A stretch of 64,000 nucleotides of DNA from Salinicola endophyticus (GTDB taxonomy: Bacteria; Pseudomonadota; Gammaproteobacteria; Pseudomonadales; Halomonadaceae). A program made the translations under genes and the position numbers. The notes beneath the pieces are model-generated. The model searched no databases. It worked only from the letters and a program-made list of their open reading frames with translations, and was not told the origin of the DNA. Shown piece after piece: positions 8,469 to 18,400 of this stretch. Numbering within the stretch: position 1 is the first letter of the stretch; every line of letters starts with the position of its first letter. The stretch is taken from assembly GCF_040536835.1 (NCBI RefSeq), contig NZ_CP159578.1:3906001-3970000 (forward strand), written 5' to 3'.

Positions 8469-8750
8469 TCAACGGGCTCCCGTCAGCAGACCCAGCGCCA
8501 GGCCCAGCAGAAGCAGGGCTACACCGAGCCTCCCGGCCATGGCGTCGGCATCCGGCGCCAGCAGCTCGGCGACCAGCAACAGCAGACCTACGGCCAGGGC
8601 ACCGAAGAGTCCGGCGTAGAGCCGCTCCAGCGGCTCATATCCGACCAACCCTCGCGTGAGCTGGTCTCCCGTCGCCGCCGCGGCGATCAGGCTGACCGTG
8701 GTGGCGAAAGGCACCCGCCAGACCCAGCCGAATGTCTGCCGGCGCGGCAT
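8469..8750 (-). CDS. fptB: Small membrane protein FptB
   Basis: A 93-residue hydrophobic protein with about three membrane segments, for example FATTVSLIAAAATG and LGVALLLLGLALGLL. It corresponds by position and size to FptB of the pyochelin uptake operon, whose function is not established. Its ATG at 8750 shares one base with the fptA stop codon, an overlap that suggests translational coupling. No catalytic motif is visible. Confidence 0.8.
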   Translation of the reverse strand: MPRRQTFGWVWRVPFATTVSLIAAAATGDQLTRGLVGYEPLERLYAGLFGALAVGLLLLVAELLAPDADAMAGRLGVALLLLGLALGLLTGAR

Positions 8751-10915
8751 CAGAAAGTCCCCCTCAAGCTGAGCATGAGGCTGCGCGGCTCGCCGTAGCG
8801 GTTGTTCCAGCTGGGACTGAACAGGCTCTGATAGTAGGTGCGGTCGAAGACGTTGTCGGCATTGAGGGCCGCCGTCCAGTGCTCGTCGATGCGATATCCC
8901 AGGCGCGCGTTGACCAGTGCATAGCCGCCCTGATGCAGCGTCACGCCACCGGAATCGACGCTGTAGTCACTCTGCGCCTGGACGCCAGCGCCGACGCTCC
9001 AGCGCCGCGCTTGCCAGGGCAGGTCGTAATTGCTCCACAAGCGCAGGAGATGGTGCGGCGTGAAGGAGGCGTAACGGTCACCGGAGGCGGACTGAGTGTC
9101 CTTGAGATATTCGGTGGTGGTGTAGGTATAGCCCGCTGACAGGCTCCAGTTGGGCGTCAGGTAACCGGTACCCTCGAGTTCGAAGCCCTCGCTGCGCACC
9201 TTGCCGCCACTGATGTAGTAGGTCGTACGGCCGGCACCGGGATGCTCGGGGTCGACTTGCGGGTTGTTCTCCAGGTCGATGCGAAACGCCGCCAGAGACA
9301 GCGTCAAACGGTCATCGGCGAAGGAGGCCTTGATGCCGGTCTCATAGGTCTTGCCCTCGACCGGCTTCAGCAGCTCGCCGCTCCAGGTGCGACCGGTCTG
9401 CGGCTGATAGACCTCGGCATAGCTGGCATACCAGGACCAGTCGCGGGCGAAGTCCCAGATCAGACCGCCATAGGGCGTGAATTGACGGCCCGGCGCGAAA
9501 CGCGTTACCGGGGTTTCCTGCTCCCACCAGCTTTCCCGCCCCCCGGCCACCAGGGTGACGGGCTCGGCCAACTTGAAGCGTCCCAGGGCATAGAGGCCCT
9601 TCTGCGTGGTAGTGGTCGTCCCGCGAGAGCTGTACTGGCCGATTCGGGGACGCGGCACACTGGACGGGTCCCAGCGATAGACGTTGACCGGCGTGGCGGC
9701 CAGATCGAGAAACGGAGCGGACTCATCGCGGCTCTCGCTTTGGGCGTAGGTCACGCCGCCGAGCAGCTCGTGCGTCGCCCCCAGCCACGTCACGGGGCCC
9801 TTGAGATTGGCGTCGAAGCTGCGCTGGATCGTCGAGAACCTGTAGGCGGCCCCGGTCAGATAGCCGCCATCGCCGGTGTCAGGATCGATGGCACCGTAGG
9901 CGCCGGCATAGCGCAATTGGGAGTCCGCATGCTGGTACTCGGCACTCAGCTTGCCTGTCCAGCCCCGCCCGAGCTGCTGCTCCAGCGAGCCGAACGCACG
10001 GTAGGTCTCCCAGTCGAAGCGGTCCCAGTCGACGTCGAGATAGGTATCCCGGGGGAGCCCGAGACTGGAGCCGTCCTTGGCCATGGGCACGCCGGCCATG
10101 TTGGTCGTCGATTCGATGTTCTGATACTGCGCGCCGAGGGTCAGCAGCGTCCTGGGCGTCAGATCGAACTCGGTCACCCCGTAGAGCAGACGTGTGCCCT
10201 GATCCGCCGTGTCGTAGAAGTAATCTCGGTCCTCATAAGCCGCCACCGCCCGACCGCGAACCTTGCCGCTCGGCGTGAGCGGCCCACCCACATCGAACTC
10301 GGCGCGGTAGCGATCCCAGCTTCCGGCCTGCAGGTTGGTGCTGGCGGTGAACTCCCGCTGAGGCTTCTTGCGCACCAGGTTGACGGTGGCCGCCGGATTG
10401 CCGGTGCCGTGCAGCAGACCGTTGGAGCCGCGCAGGATCTCTACCCGCTCGTAGATCGCCATGTCCTGAGGCGAACTGGCAGTGTCACCCAGTAGCGCCG
10501 GCACGCCGTCGAACTCGAAGGAGTCGATCTTGAAGCCGCGCACATAATAGGCCGTGGTGAGCTGCTCGAACGGCCTCACGGTGACGCCAGTGGCCTGCTT
10601 CATGGTCTCTTCGAGACTGGACAGATTCTGCTCGTCTAGGCGCTCTCGGTCGATGACGCTGGCCGACTGCGGCAGCTCGCGCGGACTGAGTGGCATCCTG
10701 GCAAGCGTGGTCACCCCCGGCGCTTCACTGCCGGCGGGGCGCGCGCCCTCGACCACGACGTCCTGCAGCTTCACGCTGCCGGCCGAGTGGTTTGCCGCCG
10801 TTGCCGTATCCGAGGACGTGTCGTCGGCACGGTCATCCGCAAGCGAAGTGGCAACTCCCAACGGGTTCATCAATAACAGCCCCATGCAGAGGGGTGCGTA
10901 ACGGTTATGGTTCAT
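8750..10915 (-). CDS. fptA: Ferric pyochelin outer-membrane receptor FptA
   Basis: A 721-residue TonB-dependent siderophore receptor, close to the length of P. aeruginosa FptA. It has a signal peptide, a TonB-box-like LQDVVVEG near residue 50, and a plug domain with [15 protein letters not shown] and [23 protein letters not shown] 22-strand-type barrel follows, ending in LMLSLRGTF with a C-terminal phenylalanine. There is no N-terminal STN signalling domain, so it does not work through an extracytoplasmic sigma factor. It binds ferric pyochelin at the cell surface. A Fur box lies about 45 bp upstream and a second motif shared with the pchD promoter lies further upstream. It is the first gene of the fptABCX operon. 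Confidence 0.95.
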   Translation of the reverse strand: MNHNRYAPLCMGLLLMNPLGVATSLADDRADDTSSDTATAANHSAGSVKLQDVVVEGARPAGSEAPGVTTLARMPLSPRELPQSASVIDRERLDEQNLSSLEETMKQATGVTVRPFEQLTTAYYVRGFKIDSFEFDGVPALLGDTASSPQDMAIYERVEILRGSNGLLHGTGNPAATVNLVRKKPQREFTASTNLQAGSWDRYRAEFDVGGPLTPSGKVRGRAVAAYEDRDYFYDTADQGTRLLYGVTEFDLTPRTLLTLGAQYQNIESTTNMAGVPMAKDGSSLGLPRDTYLDVDWDRFDWETYRAFGSLEQQLGRGWTGKLSAEYQHADSQLRYAGAYGAIDPDTGDGGYLTGAAYRFSTIQRSFDANLKGPVTWLGATHELLGGVTYAQSESRDESAPFLDLAATPVNVYRWDPSSVPRPRIGQYSSRGTTTTTQKGLYALGRFKLAEPVTLVAGGRESWWEQETPVTRFAPGRQFTPYGGLIWDFARDWSWYASYAEVYQPQTGRTWSGELLKPVEGKTYETGIKASFADDRLTLSLAAFRIDLENNPQVDPEHPGAGRTTYYISGGKVRSEGFELEGTGYLTPNWSLSAGYTYTTTEYLKDTQSASGDRYASFTPHHLLRLWSNYDLPWQARRWSVGAGVQAQSDYSVDSGGVTLHQGGYALVNARLGYRIDEHWTAALNADNVFDRTYYQSLFSPSWNNRYGEPRSLMLSLRGTF

Positions 10916-10956
10916 CGATTGGCGTTCCCTGGTCGTTCTCGTTTTTGCTTATAAAT

Positions 10957-10975
10957 CTAAATGATTATCATTCTA
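10957..10975 (-). promoter_or_regulatory. Fur box in the fptA promoter
   Basis: The core AATGATTATCATT at 10960-10972 is a palindrome apart from its central base and fits the Fur consensus of GATAAT-type inverted repeats. It lies in an AT-rich stretch 45-57 bp before the fptA start, where Fur-iron would block RNA polymerase. Confidence 0.85.
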
Positions 10976-10992
10976 CAAAAACATCGATAGAG

Positions 10993-11009
10993 GCGCTTTC
11001 GATTGCCGG
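10993..11009 (-). promoter_or_regulatory. Candidate PchR activator site upstream of fptA
   Basis: On the minus strand this reads CCGGCAATCGAAAGCGC. It matches CCCGCCATCGAAAGACC at 26564-26580 upstream of pchD in 13 of 17 positions. Both lie upstream of the Fur box of their gene. A shared activator site for the AraC-type regulator PchR is the simplest reading. I did not find a matching copy before pchE. Confidence 0.45.
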
Positions 11010-11016
11010 TATTTCT

Positions 11017-12741
11017 CTATCGATTCACGGCCAACATGGAACTTTCCTCTGCCTGCTCGTAGGCAAAATCGGCATACCAGGCATCACTGGCGCTCAGTTC
11101 GGCGTGCCGACCGCTCGCGCGCAGGCGCCCCTCTTCCAGCACCAGCACCTGATCGGCGAGGCGCGCCAGCGCCGGGCGGTGAGTCACCACCAGCAGGGTA
11201 TGCCGGCCACGCAAGGCGACCAGGCTGCGCAGCACCTGCGCCTCGCTGACGGCATCGAGGCTGGCTGTGGGCTCGTCGAGCAGCAGTAGCGGGGCCGCCG
11301 AGAGCAAGCCGCGGGCCAGGCACAGGCGCTGGCGCTGGCCACCGGAAAGCAGTGCACCTCCGGGGCCGATCTCGCTGTCCCAGCCCTGCGGCCAGCTCTC
11401 GATTTCCTCCAACAGCCCCACCGCCCGCGCGGCTTCGCGTAGCGACTCGAGACCGGCATCGGGTCGCGCCATGCGCAGGTTCCAGGCAACGCTGCCACGG
11501 AACAGGCCATTGTTCTGGAACACCAGGTTGCGGCTGGCGGCGAGCGTCGTCGCGCTCAATCGACGGATATCCACAGCACCCAGCAGGACGCGCCCGGCAT
11601 CGGCGTCGTAGAGCCGCCCGAGCACGGCCAGCAGGGTGCTCTTGCCCGCCCCGGAAGGGCCGACCAGCACGTTCAGCGAGCCCGCTTCCAGCTTCAGGGA
11701 GATGTCCTCGAGCAAGGCCCGGCCATCATCCAGATTCACGCGCAAAGCCTCTGCCTCCAGGCTCGCGTCGCGCGGGCGCTCGTCCGGCTCGGGGCTTTCC
11801 AACGGCGGCAGGGCGAACACCCGCAGCAGGGTATCGAGGGCCTGCCAGGCGCCGCGCAGCGCCTGGTCGAGATGGGTGAGCTGGGACAACGGCTCGATGA
11901 AGCGCACCAGCAGCACCAGCACCGCTACCAGACGAGCACCATCCAGACCTTGGGCCTGTACCATCCAGGCGCCACCAAGCAGCGCGAAAGCGAACACCGC
12001 CTGTACCGCCAGGGCGAAGCCGAGGCCGCTGGGCAGGCTGTGGCGCAGCAGCGTCAGGGTCGTGGCGTGGAGTTTCTGCAAAGCGTCTTCCAGGTTCTGT
12101 CGGGCACGGCTCTCGCGTTGCGCCGCGCGCAGCAATGGCTGGTGCTCGGCGAAGGCCTGGAGTTGCCGAGCGACATCGCGCTCGGCGGCCAGGCGGGCGT
12201 CTTCCACGGCCAGGTTGCGCCGCCCGCTCCAACGCAGCAGCGCGCCCAGCAAGATACCGGCGACGAGCAGGCCGAGGGCGATTGGCGGGTCGATCAGGAA
12301 CAGCCCGAGCACTACCCCGAGCGGCGTCACCAGCGCGCCGAGCAAAGGGCCCAGCAGATGCGCCGGAATGCCCATGGCCTGCAGCACCGGGCCACGCAAT
12401 AGGCCTTCGGCTGGTGCCACTCGACGCAACGCCGGTAGCGACAGGTGCGGCAGCCGTGCGACCAGGCCGCGTACCAGGCCGGCAGACAGCGCACCACCGG
12501 CAGCGAAGCCACGCCGCAGGGCCAGGTACTGCACCAGCGCCTGGGCCAGGGTCGCGCCGAGCAGCGCGGCGATCCAACGCCAGGGTAACGCTCCGTCGGC
12601 GAACAAGGCTTCGATCAGCGGTACCAACAGCACGCCGCTGGCGGCATCCAGCAGCGCTGCCAGAATCGCCCAGCCACTCGCACGGCGCAGCGCGGTGCGG
12701 CAGTCCTGCGGCAGCGCACGCAAACGCTCGAACGGCGTCAT
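11017..12741 (-). CDS. pchI: ABC transporter PchI (membrane plus ATPase)
   Basis: A 574-residue half-transporter. The N-terminal half is a six-helix membrane domain. The C-terminal half is an ATPase with Walker A GPSGAGKS, signature LLSGGQRQRLCLARGL, Walker B LLLLDEP and an H-loop VVTHR. ATG 12741 is chosen because it overlaps the pchH stop as ATGA and begins at the usual N-terminus (MTPFERLRALP). With PchH it forms a probable heterodimer like YbtP/YbtQ, required for full use of ferric pyochelin. The direction of transport and the cargo are not settled for this family. It is the last gene of the pchEFGHI operon. Confidence 0.9.
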   Translation of the reverse strand: MTPFERLRALPQDCRTALRRASGWAILAALLDAASGVLLVPLIEALFADGALPWRWIAALLGATLAQALVQYLALRRGFAAGGALSAGLVRGLVARLPHLSLPALRRVAPAEGLLRGPVLQAMGIPAHLLGPLLGALVTPLGVVLGLFLIDPPIALGLLVAGILLGALLRWSGRRNLAVEDARLAAERDVARQLQAFAEHQPLLRAAQRESRARQNLEDALQKLHATTLTLLRHSLPSGLGFALAVQAVFAFALLGGAWMVQAQGLDGARLVAVLVLLVRFIEPLSQLTHLDQALRGAWQALDTLLRVFALPPLESPEPDERPRDASLEAEALRVNLDDGRALLEDISLKLEAGSLNVLVGPSGAGKSTLLAVLGRLYDADAGRVLLGAVDIRRLSATTLAASRNLVFQNNGLFRGSVAWNLRMARPDAGLESLREAARAVGLLEEIESWPQGWDSEIGPGGALLSGGQRQRLCLARGLLSAAPLLLLDEPTASLDAVSEAQVLRSLVALRGRHTLLVVTHRPALARLADQVLVLEEGRLRASGRHAELSASDAWYADFAYEQAEESSMLAVNR

Positions 12742-14450
12742 ACCGCCACCTCCATACGGCTCTGTTCGCGCCATAACCGCGCGTAGGCACCGTCCGTGGC
12801 CAGCAACGCCTTGTGCTCGCCGCGTTCGACGATCCGGCCATCGGCCATGACCAGGATCAGATCGGCGTCACTGACCTCGGCCAGCCGATGAGCGACCACC
12901 ACTCGGGTGCGCCCTCCCCCGCGCTGGCGCAGGTTGCGCAACACCCTACGGGCAGTCTGCGGGTCGAGCGCCGAGGTCGGCTCGTCGAGCAGCAGCAGAG
13001 GCGCTGGCGACAGCAGCGCGCGAGCCAGCGCCAGGCGTTGCAGCTCGCCGCCGGAAAGCTCCAGATCGCGCCCTGGTACGCTGTCGTAGCCGTGCGGCAG
13101 CGCCATGATGCGCTGGTCGAGACAGGCATCGCGAGCTGCCTGGCGAATCTCGTCAAACGCAGCGTCGGGACGCAACAGCGCGATGTTATCGGCCAGGGAG
13201 ATCTCCAGCGCTGCTGCCTGTTGGCCCACCAGCACGATATGCCGGTGGCGCACAGCGGAAGGTATCTCGTCCAACGCCACGCCACCGATGCGTATCTCAC
13301 CGCGTCCGGCGTCCATATAGCGCGCCAGCAGATGCAGCAGAGTGCTCTTGCCGGAACCGGAAGCGCCGACCAAAGCCACCAGGCTGCCGTCCGGCAGTTG
13401 CAGATCGATATCGCTCAGCACCTCCTCACCCTCGTAAGCATGCCCCAGGCCGCTCACCCTTACCGCGCCGTCGGCCGGTGGCGTGGTCGCACGGCCTTCG
13501 GCCAACGGCGCCTGAGCGAACACCTGCTGCAGGCGTTCGGCGGCGGCGCGGGAGCTCAACAACGCATCGCCGCCATGGCCGAGCACCTGCACCGGCGCGG
13601 CCATCGCCCGCAGCAGGAGCAGGAAGGCACATACCTGCCCCAGCGCCAGAGACACGCCAAGGCTGTCGAGCAGCAGCGCGCCGAGCAGAACCCAAGCCAG
13701 CAGCCAGGGTGTGGATAACTGTACGTAGACCAGCGCGGCCAGGTGCCCGACCCGCGCCACCCAGGCACCGAATGCCTCACCGAATGCCGCAGCCGATGCC
13801 TCGACGCCACGCTGCACGCCGGCGCCAGGGTACTGCCGAGCCAACAGCAGGTTATGGGCGAACTCACCGTAATCCGCCGCGAGGGTTTCCAGGGCAGCAT
13901 TGCGCCGCTGCACCGAATCGCGGTAACGCGCCGAGCGCAACAGCAGGAAACCGGCGCCAGCCAGCAGCAACGGCAACAGGCAGAACAACAGCAGCCAAGG
14001 CTGCAACCAGGCCAGCCAGAGCATTGCCGCCAGCGGCACCACCAGCAGGTTGCTGAGATCGTTGGGGGCATGCGCGATCAACTGGTGCAAAGCCCGCACG
14101 TCCTGCTCCAGCAAGCGCGCCACAGCGTCCTGGCCCTGGCGCCCGAACCAGTCCAGCGGCAACCGTTGCAGGTGCGAAAGCAGGCGCAGGCGCAAGTCGT
14201 TGCAGAGATCCGCATCGACCCGATGGGCCTGGTGCGCGGCCAGCGCCTGGCTCACCAGCCAGGTCAGCACAGCCAGCAACAGTAGCGCCAGCAACGGCGC
14301 TTGCACCTGCCCCTGCGCCAGGGGCTCGGCCAGCCAGGCAAGCAACATCCAGGGCAACAGCGAACAGAGCCCAGCCAAGGCCTGCAGGCCCATGGCCGCC
14401 GCCATCCGCCCGCGATAGGGACGCAGCAGACGCCATAGCACCGGGGTCAT
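12738..14450 (-). CDS. pchH: ABC transporter PchH (membrane plus ATPase)
   Basis: A 570-residue half-transporter with an N-terminal membrane domain and an ATPase carrying Walker A GASGSGKS, signature LSGGELQRLALARALL, Walker B LLLLDEPTSALD and H-loop VVAHR. ATG 14450 gives MTPVLWRLLRPYRG and overlaps the pchG stop (ATGA); the longer upstream extension has no support. It pairs with PchI. Both resemble YbtP and YbtQ of the yersiniabactin system. Membrane partners of this kind are encoded next to thiazoline siderophore synthetases in several genera. Confidence 0.9.
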   Translation of the reverse strand: MTPVLWRLLRPYRGRMAAAMGLQALAGLCSLLPWMLLAWLAEPLAQGQVQAPLLALLLLAVLTWLVSQALAAHQAHRVDADLCNDLRLRLLSHLQRLPLDWFGRQGQDAVARLLEQDVRALHQLIAHAPNDLSNLLVVPLAAMLWLAWLQPWLLLFCLLPLLLAGAGFLLLRSARYRDSVQRRNAALETLAADYGEFAHNLLLARQYPGAGVQRGVEASAAAFGEAFGAWVARVGHLAALVYVQLSTPWLLAWVLLGALLLDSLGVSLALGQVCAFLLLLRAMAAPVQVLGHGGDALLSSRAAAERLQQVFAQAPLAEGRATTPPADGAVRVSGLGHAYEGEEVLSDIDLQLPDGSLVALVGASGSGKSTLLHLLARYMDAGRGEIRIGGVALDEIPSAVRHRHIVLVGQQAAALEISLADNIALLRPDAAFDEIRQAARDACLDQRIMALPHGYDSVPGRDLELSGGELQRLALARALLSPAPLLLLDEPTSALDPQTARRVLRNLRQRGGGRTRVVVAHRLAEVSDADLILVMADGRIVERGEHKALLATDGAYARLWREQSRMEVAV

Positions 14451-15496
14451 GATGCTGGCTCCAGGGCCTGTTGCAGACTCGCCGACGCCAGGGATCGCGG
14501 CGGCGCCTCGGGGAAGCCCAGGCGTTCGCCGATGCGTTGCCACAGGGCTGCGACCTCCAGGCTGCGCTGGTTACGCCGATGCACCTCGGCGCCGTCGGTG
14601 AGCAACGCCAGCGCCTCGGCCGCGGCTGTCGGCCACAGCCGCTGATGGATCTGCGTCCAGCTACAGGGCTCTGCGTACCAGAGCTGAGCGCTGGGCAGCG
14701 GCTCGTCGGAGGTCTCGTCCAACAGCACGAACAGGCCGTCGTCATCCTCGGCCGGCACGGCCACCGCCGGCGTCCACAGCAATGGGCCATGGGGACTGAG
14801 CAGGCTCAGCGTGCCACGGTCAGTGGTCAGGCTGATGCGTTGCAGCAGGGTCATGCGCCCGTCGTCAGCGGCGGCCAGTTCATTGAGCACCTGCAGGCTC
14901 AGCGGCACCTCCGCCAGCACCAGGGAAAGGCCGCGCATGCTCGACAGATCGCTCGAAGAGGCTTCCATCGAGTACGGACCGACGCCCTCCAGCACTGCAG
15001 CGAGGATGTCCAAGGTGGCGAACCCCACCTGCACGCCACAGGCCACGTCCAGATGACGAATGCCCCGACGCCGGCGCAATTGCCGGCCCAGTTCGATGAA
15101 GCGCGCCACCGCTGGCAGTTGCGGGTAGAAGGTGTTGAGCAGGCAACGCCGCCCCAGGCGCTCGGCGCTGCGCAGCAGATCCTGCCATTCGCTCGGCAGC
15201 AGCGGATGCTCGATCAGCACGTCGATACCGCGCGCCATCAGCGCTTCGGCCAACGCCGGGCCCTGCTCGCCGCGCGCCGCGCCGCCGACTGCAACACAGG
15301 CCAGGCGGATGTCGTCCGGCAAGGCCGCCACCTCGCGCCAGCTTGCGACGCCCAGGCGTGTGGCCAGTGCCTGGGAACGCCGGCTGCCCTGGCCAAGGAT
15401 GCCGCGCAGGACGAAGCGCGGATCGGCGGTGATGCCGGCCGCATAGAACTGACCGAACCGAGAGCCAGCGACCACCACGGAATGCACATCGCTCAT
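14447..15496 (-). CDS. pchG: Thiazolinyl imine reductase PchG
   Basis: A 349-residue NADPH-dependent reductase of the Irp3/YbtU/PchG family, the same length as I recall for P. aeruginosa PchG. The N-terminus holds an oxidoreductase nucleotide-binding fold (VVVAGSRFGQFYAAGI). It reduces the second thiazoline ring of the PchF-bound intermediate to a thiazolidine before N-methylation. ATG 15496 overlaps the pchF stop codon (ATGA), and the next gene overlaps its own stop in the same way. Confidence 0.92.
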   Translation of the reverse strand: MSDVHSVVVAGSRFGQFYAAGITADPRFVLRGILGQGSRRSQALATRLGVASWREVAALPDDIRLACVAVGGAARGEQGPALAEALMARGIDVLIEHPLLPSEWQDLLRSAERLGRRCLLNTFYPQLPAVARFIELGRQLRRRRGIRHLDVACGVQVGFATLDILAAVLEGVGPYSMEASSSDLSSMRGLSLVLAEVPLSLQVLNELAAADDGRMTLLQRISLTTDRGTLSLLSPHGPLLWTPAVAVPAEDDDGLFVLLDETSDEPLPSAQLWYAEPCSWTQIHQRLWPTAAAEALALLTDGAEVHRRNQRSLEVAALWQRIGERLGFPEAPPRSLASASLQQALEPAS

Positions 15497-18400
15497 CGGC
15501 ACGCCTCCTCTGTCAGCAGCAATTGCGCCAGGGCCTCGCCCAGGCAGTCGAAGTGTCCGCCGGGTATCTCGTGGACATTGCAGGCACCGAGCGCAGCGGC
15601 CCGCCAATGGTTTTCCAAGGCCTCGGCGTAGCGCGGCACCAGCGGATTACCGGCGTTCGGCACGAACAGCCGCAGGCTGCCGACATAAGGCACCGGCGCC
15701 TCGGCCTGGCTGGCGCGCACCGAGTGGCAGAACAGTCGATAGAGGGTGTCTCGTTCGAGGCTGGCGGCATCGGCGCTGCCGCTGGCCGCCTGCAATACGC
15801 GGGCACGCAGGGCGGCGAGATCGGCCAGGTTCGGCAAACCTGCCAGCGCTTCGTCGCCCAGACGTTGCGGCGTCTGCACGAGCGCCGCCTGCACGGCCTG
15901 GCCGAGCGGCTGCGGCGCAGGGAAGCCAAGCGCTGCGGTATCCAGGCCCAAGGTGGCGGCGAAGCTGAACAACAGCAGGCGCTCGTCGTCCACCTGATAG
16001 GGAATTCGGTAGCTGGAGACGATATCCAGGTGGCGCACGCGCACCCCTCGCTGCACCAGGGACTTGGCCGTTTCCAGGGCGAGCAGCCCACCGGAGCAGT
16101 AACCGAGCAAATCGACCTCGCGCAGCCCGGTCGCCTGCAGCGCTTCGGCATAGCGCCGGCCCAGACAGGCATTGAGGTGCTCGGCGGGGGTCGCCAGGTA
16201 GGCATCGCTGTCATGCACCGCAAGGCCCAGCAGTGGCCGCTCCTCGCCCAAGGCGCGCAACAGCGGCCGGTACGCCAGCAACGTACCCAGGCCCTCGTGG
16301 ATCAACACCCGTGGCACCCCCTCGCCGGCCACCAGGCGTACCAGCGGATCGAGCGGCACCGCGCCTTCGGCGAGTGGCGCGCGCGGTGTGGCGCTTTCCA
16401 GTGACGTGCACCGGCGCGCAGGTGCCGTGCCCTGCTGGCGCTCCTCCTCGGGCGCGCCGCGCAAGCGCTCGGCCAGGCCACGCGGGGTCGGCTGGCTGAG
16501 CGCCCAGCGCAACAGACGGTCGAACGGATGGTGGCGGGCTACCTCCAGCCGCTCGCGCAAACGGGCGATCAATTGAGCGATCAATAGCGAGTCGCCACCG
16601 GCGCCGAAGAAGTCCTGCTCGACCCCTAGCTCCGGATTGTCCAGCACCTCGCGCCAGAGACTCAGCAGCGTGCTTTCCAGCTCGTCCGCCGGAGCCTGGG
16701 CAATGCCTCGGCGCGGGCTCGGCTGGGGCTGGCGGGCGAAGCCGGCCAGAGCCTTGCGGTCGACCTTACCATTGCCGGTGACCGGCAGGCGTTCGAGCAC
16801 GCGCACCTGCGCCGGCAGCATGTAGCGCGGCACCCGTGTTTCGGCGAAGGCCAGCAGCTCGGCTGGCTCCAGGCGCGCGCGGTCGGTCTTGCAGCGCGCC
16901 AGCAGGACATCGTAACCGAGCAGGTCGAGGGCACTGCCGGGCGCTACCACGCCGCACGCCAGGTCGCCCGGTTCGCGCGCCAGCCAGTCGAGCCACTGCC
17001 CGGCATGGACGAACAACTGGTGTTCCTGAGCCCGGACATCGCGCGGGTTTTCCATCATCAGGCTCTGGCTGACGCTGATTTCATTGTGCTCGCGGGTCAG
17101 CTCCTGGATCACCAGCCAGGCGTCGGCGCCCAGCAGCTCGCGCAGGCCGGCCAGCAGCAACGGGGTGTCCAGCGCATTATTCAGCGCCCCGGAGCTGAGC
17201 AGAATGTCCACCGAATGCGGCGCCACGCCCTGGTCGAGAAGATCGCCGTTCATGTCGAAACGGCCGAAGCGTACCCAGGGCTGGCCGGCGAAACGCTCGC
17301 GGGCGGCAGCGAGGAAGTAGCTGGAGACGTCGCTGAACAGATAATCCACCTCCACACCACTCGCCACCAGCGGCGCCAGCCGGGCGATCACCGCGCGACT
17401 GGCGGCGGCGGTGCCGGCGCCCAGTTCCAGCAGACGCCAGCGCCTCTGCGGTTGCCGTTCGACGATGGCGGCGATGGCCTCGGCCATCGCCTCGTGCAGC
17501 GCCTGGGCATGCAGGCCTTGGCTGTACATGGCCTCGGCGATGCGCGCCGACCCCTGCGGGAACATCAGTGCTGCCGGGCTGATCCGCCCGGCCAACTGTT
17601 CGCCAAGAGACTGCGCGCTGTCGCGCAGGTAGGCGATCAGTTCCGCCGGCCAGAGCGCCGCCGGTGCGCATTCAGCGAACACCGCCCAGGCCTCTTCCGG
17701 GCGCAGCATGGGACGCTCCGCGCAGCCCAGCCAACCCTCACCTTCGACGCGCAGGTAACCCCCCTCCTGCAACTGGCGCAACCAGTGACGCAACAGCCGC
17801 TGATGCTCCTCGGCGATGCCCAGGCGCTGGCACAGGGTGGCGAAGCCCAGCGGCACGCGACTGGCAAACAGGTCGCTGCTGGCCAGCCAGGCAGCCAGCG
17901 AGACGAGGCAGGCGCGGTCGAGGGCGGCGACCGCGCCGGCAATCTCCTCGAGGCTGCCCCAATCGCGCCGCAATGCCCGCGCCGCGCGCTGACGCACCAG
18001 ATCGAGCGCCGCCTGTGGGTCGGTATCGTCCGACTCCTGCGCGTGCAGGGTGACGAAGCTGGCCAGGCTGCGCTCATGAGCCTCTCCCAGCACCACGGTG
18101 GCCGCCAGGTTGACCTGCGGATGGGCACACAGCGCGGCGTCCAGCTCAGCCAGCTCGATGCGGTGGCCACGGATTTTCACCTGGTCGTCCTCGCGCCCCA
18201 GGAACTCGATGCTGCCGTCCGCCAGATAACGGCCAAGATCGCCGGTGCGGTACAGACGACGGCCATCGCGATGCTGGACGAAGCGCTCGGCGGTACGCTG
18301 CGGGTCGCCAGCGTAGCCGAGCGCCAGCCCCACCCCGCCGATATGGATCTCGCCGCGCACCCCGGGCGGGCAGCGCCGCCCCCGGGCATCGAGTACTTCC

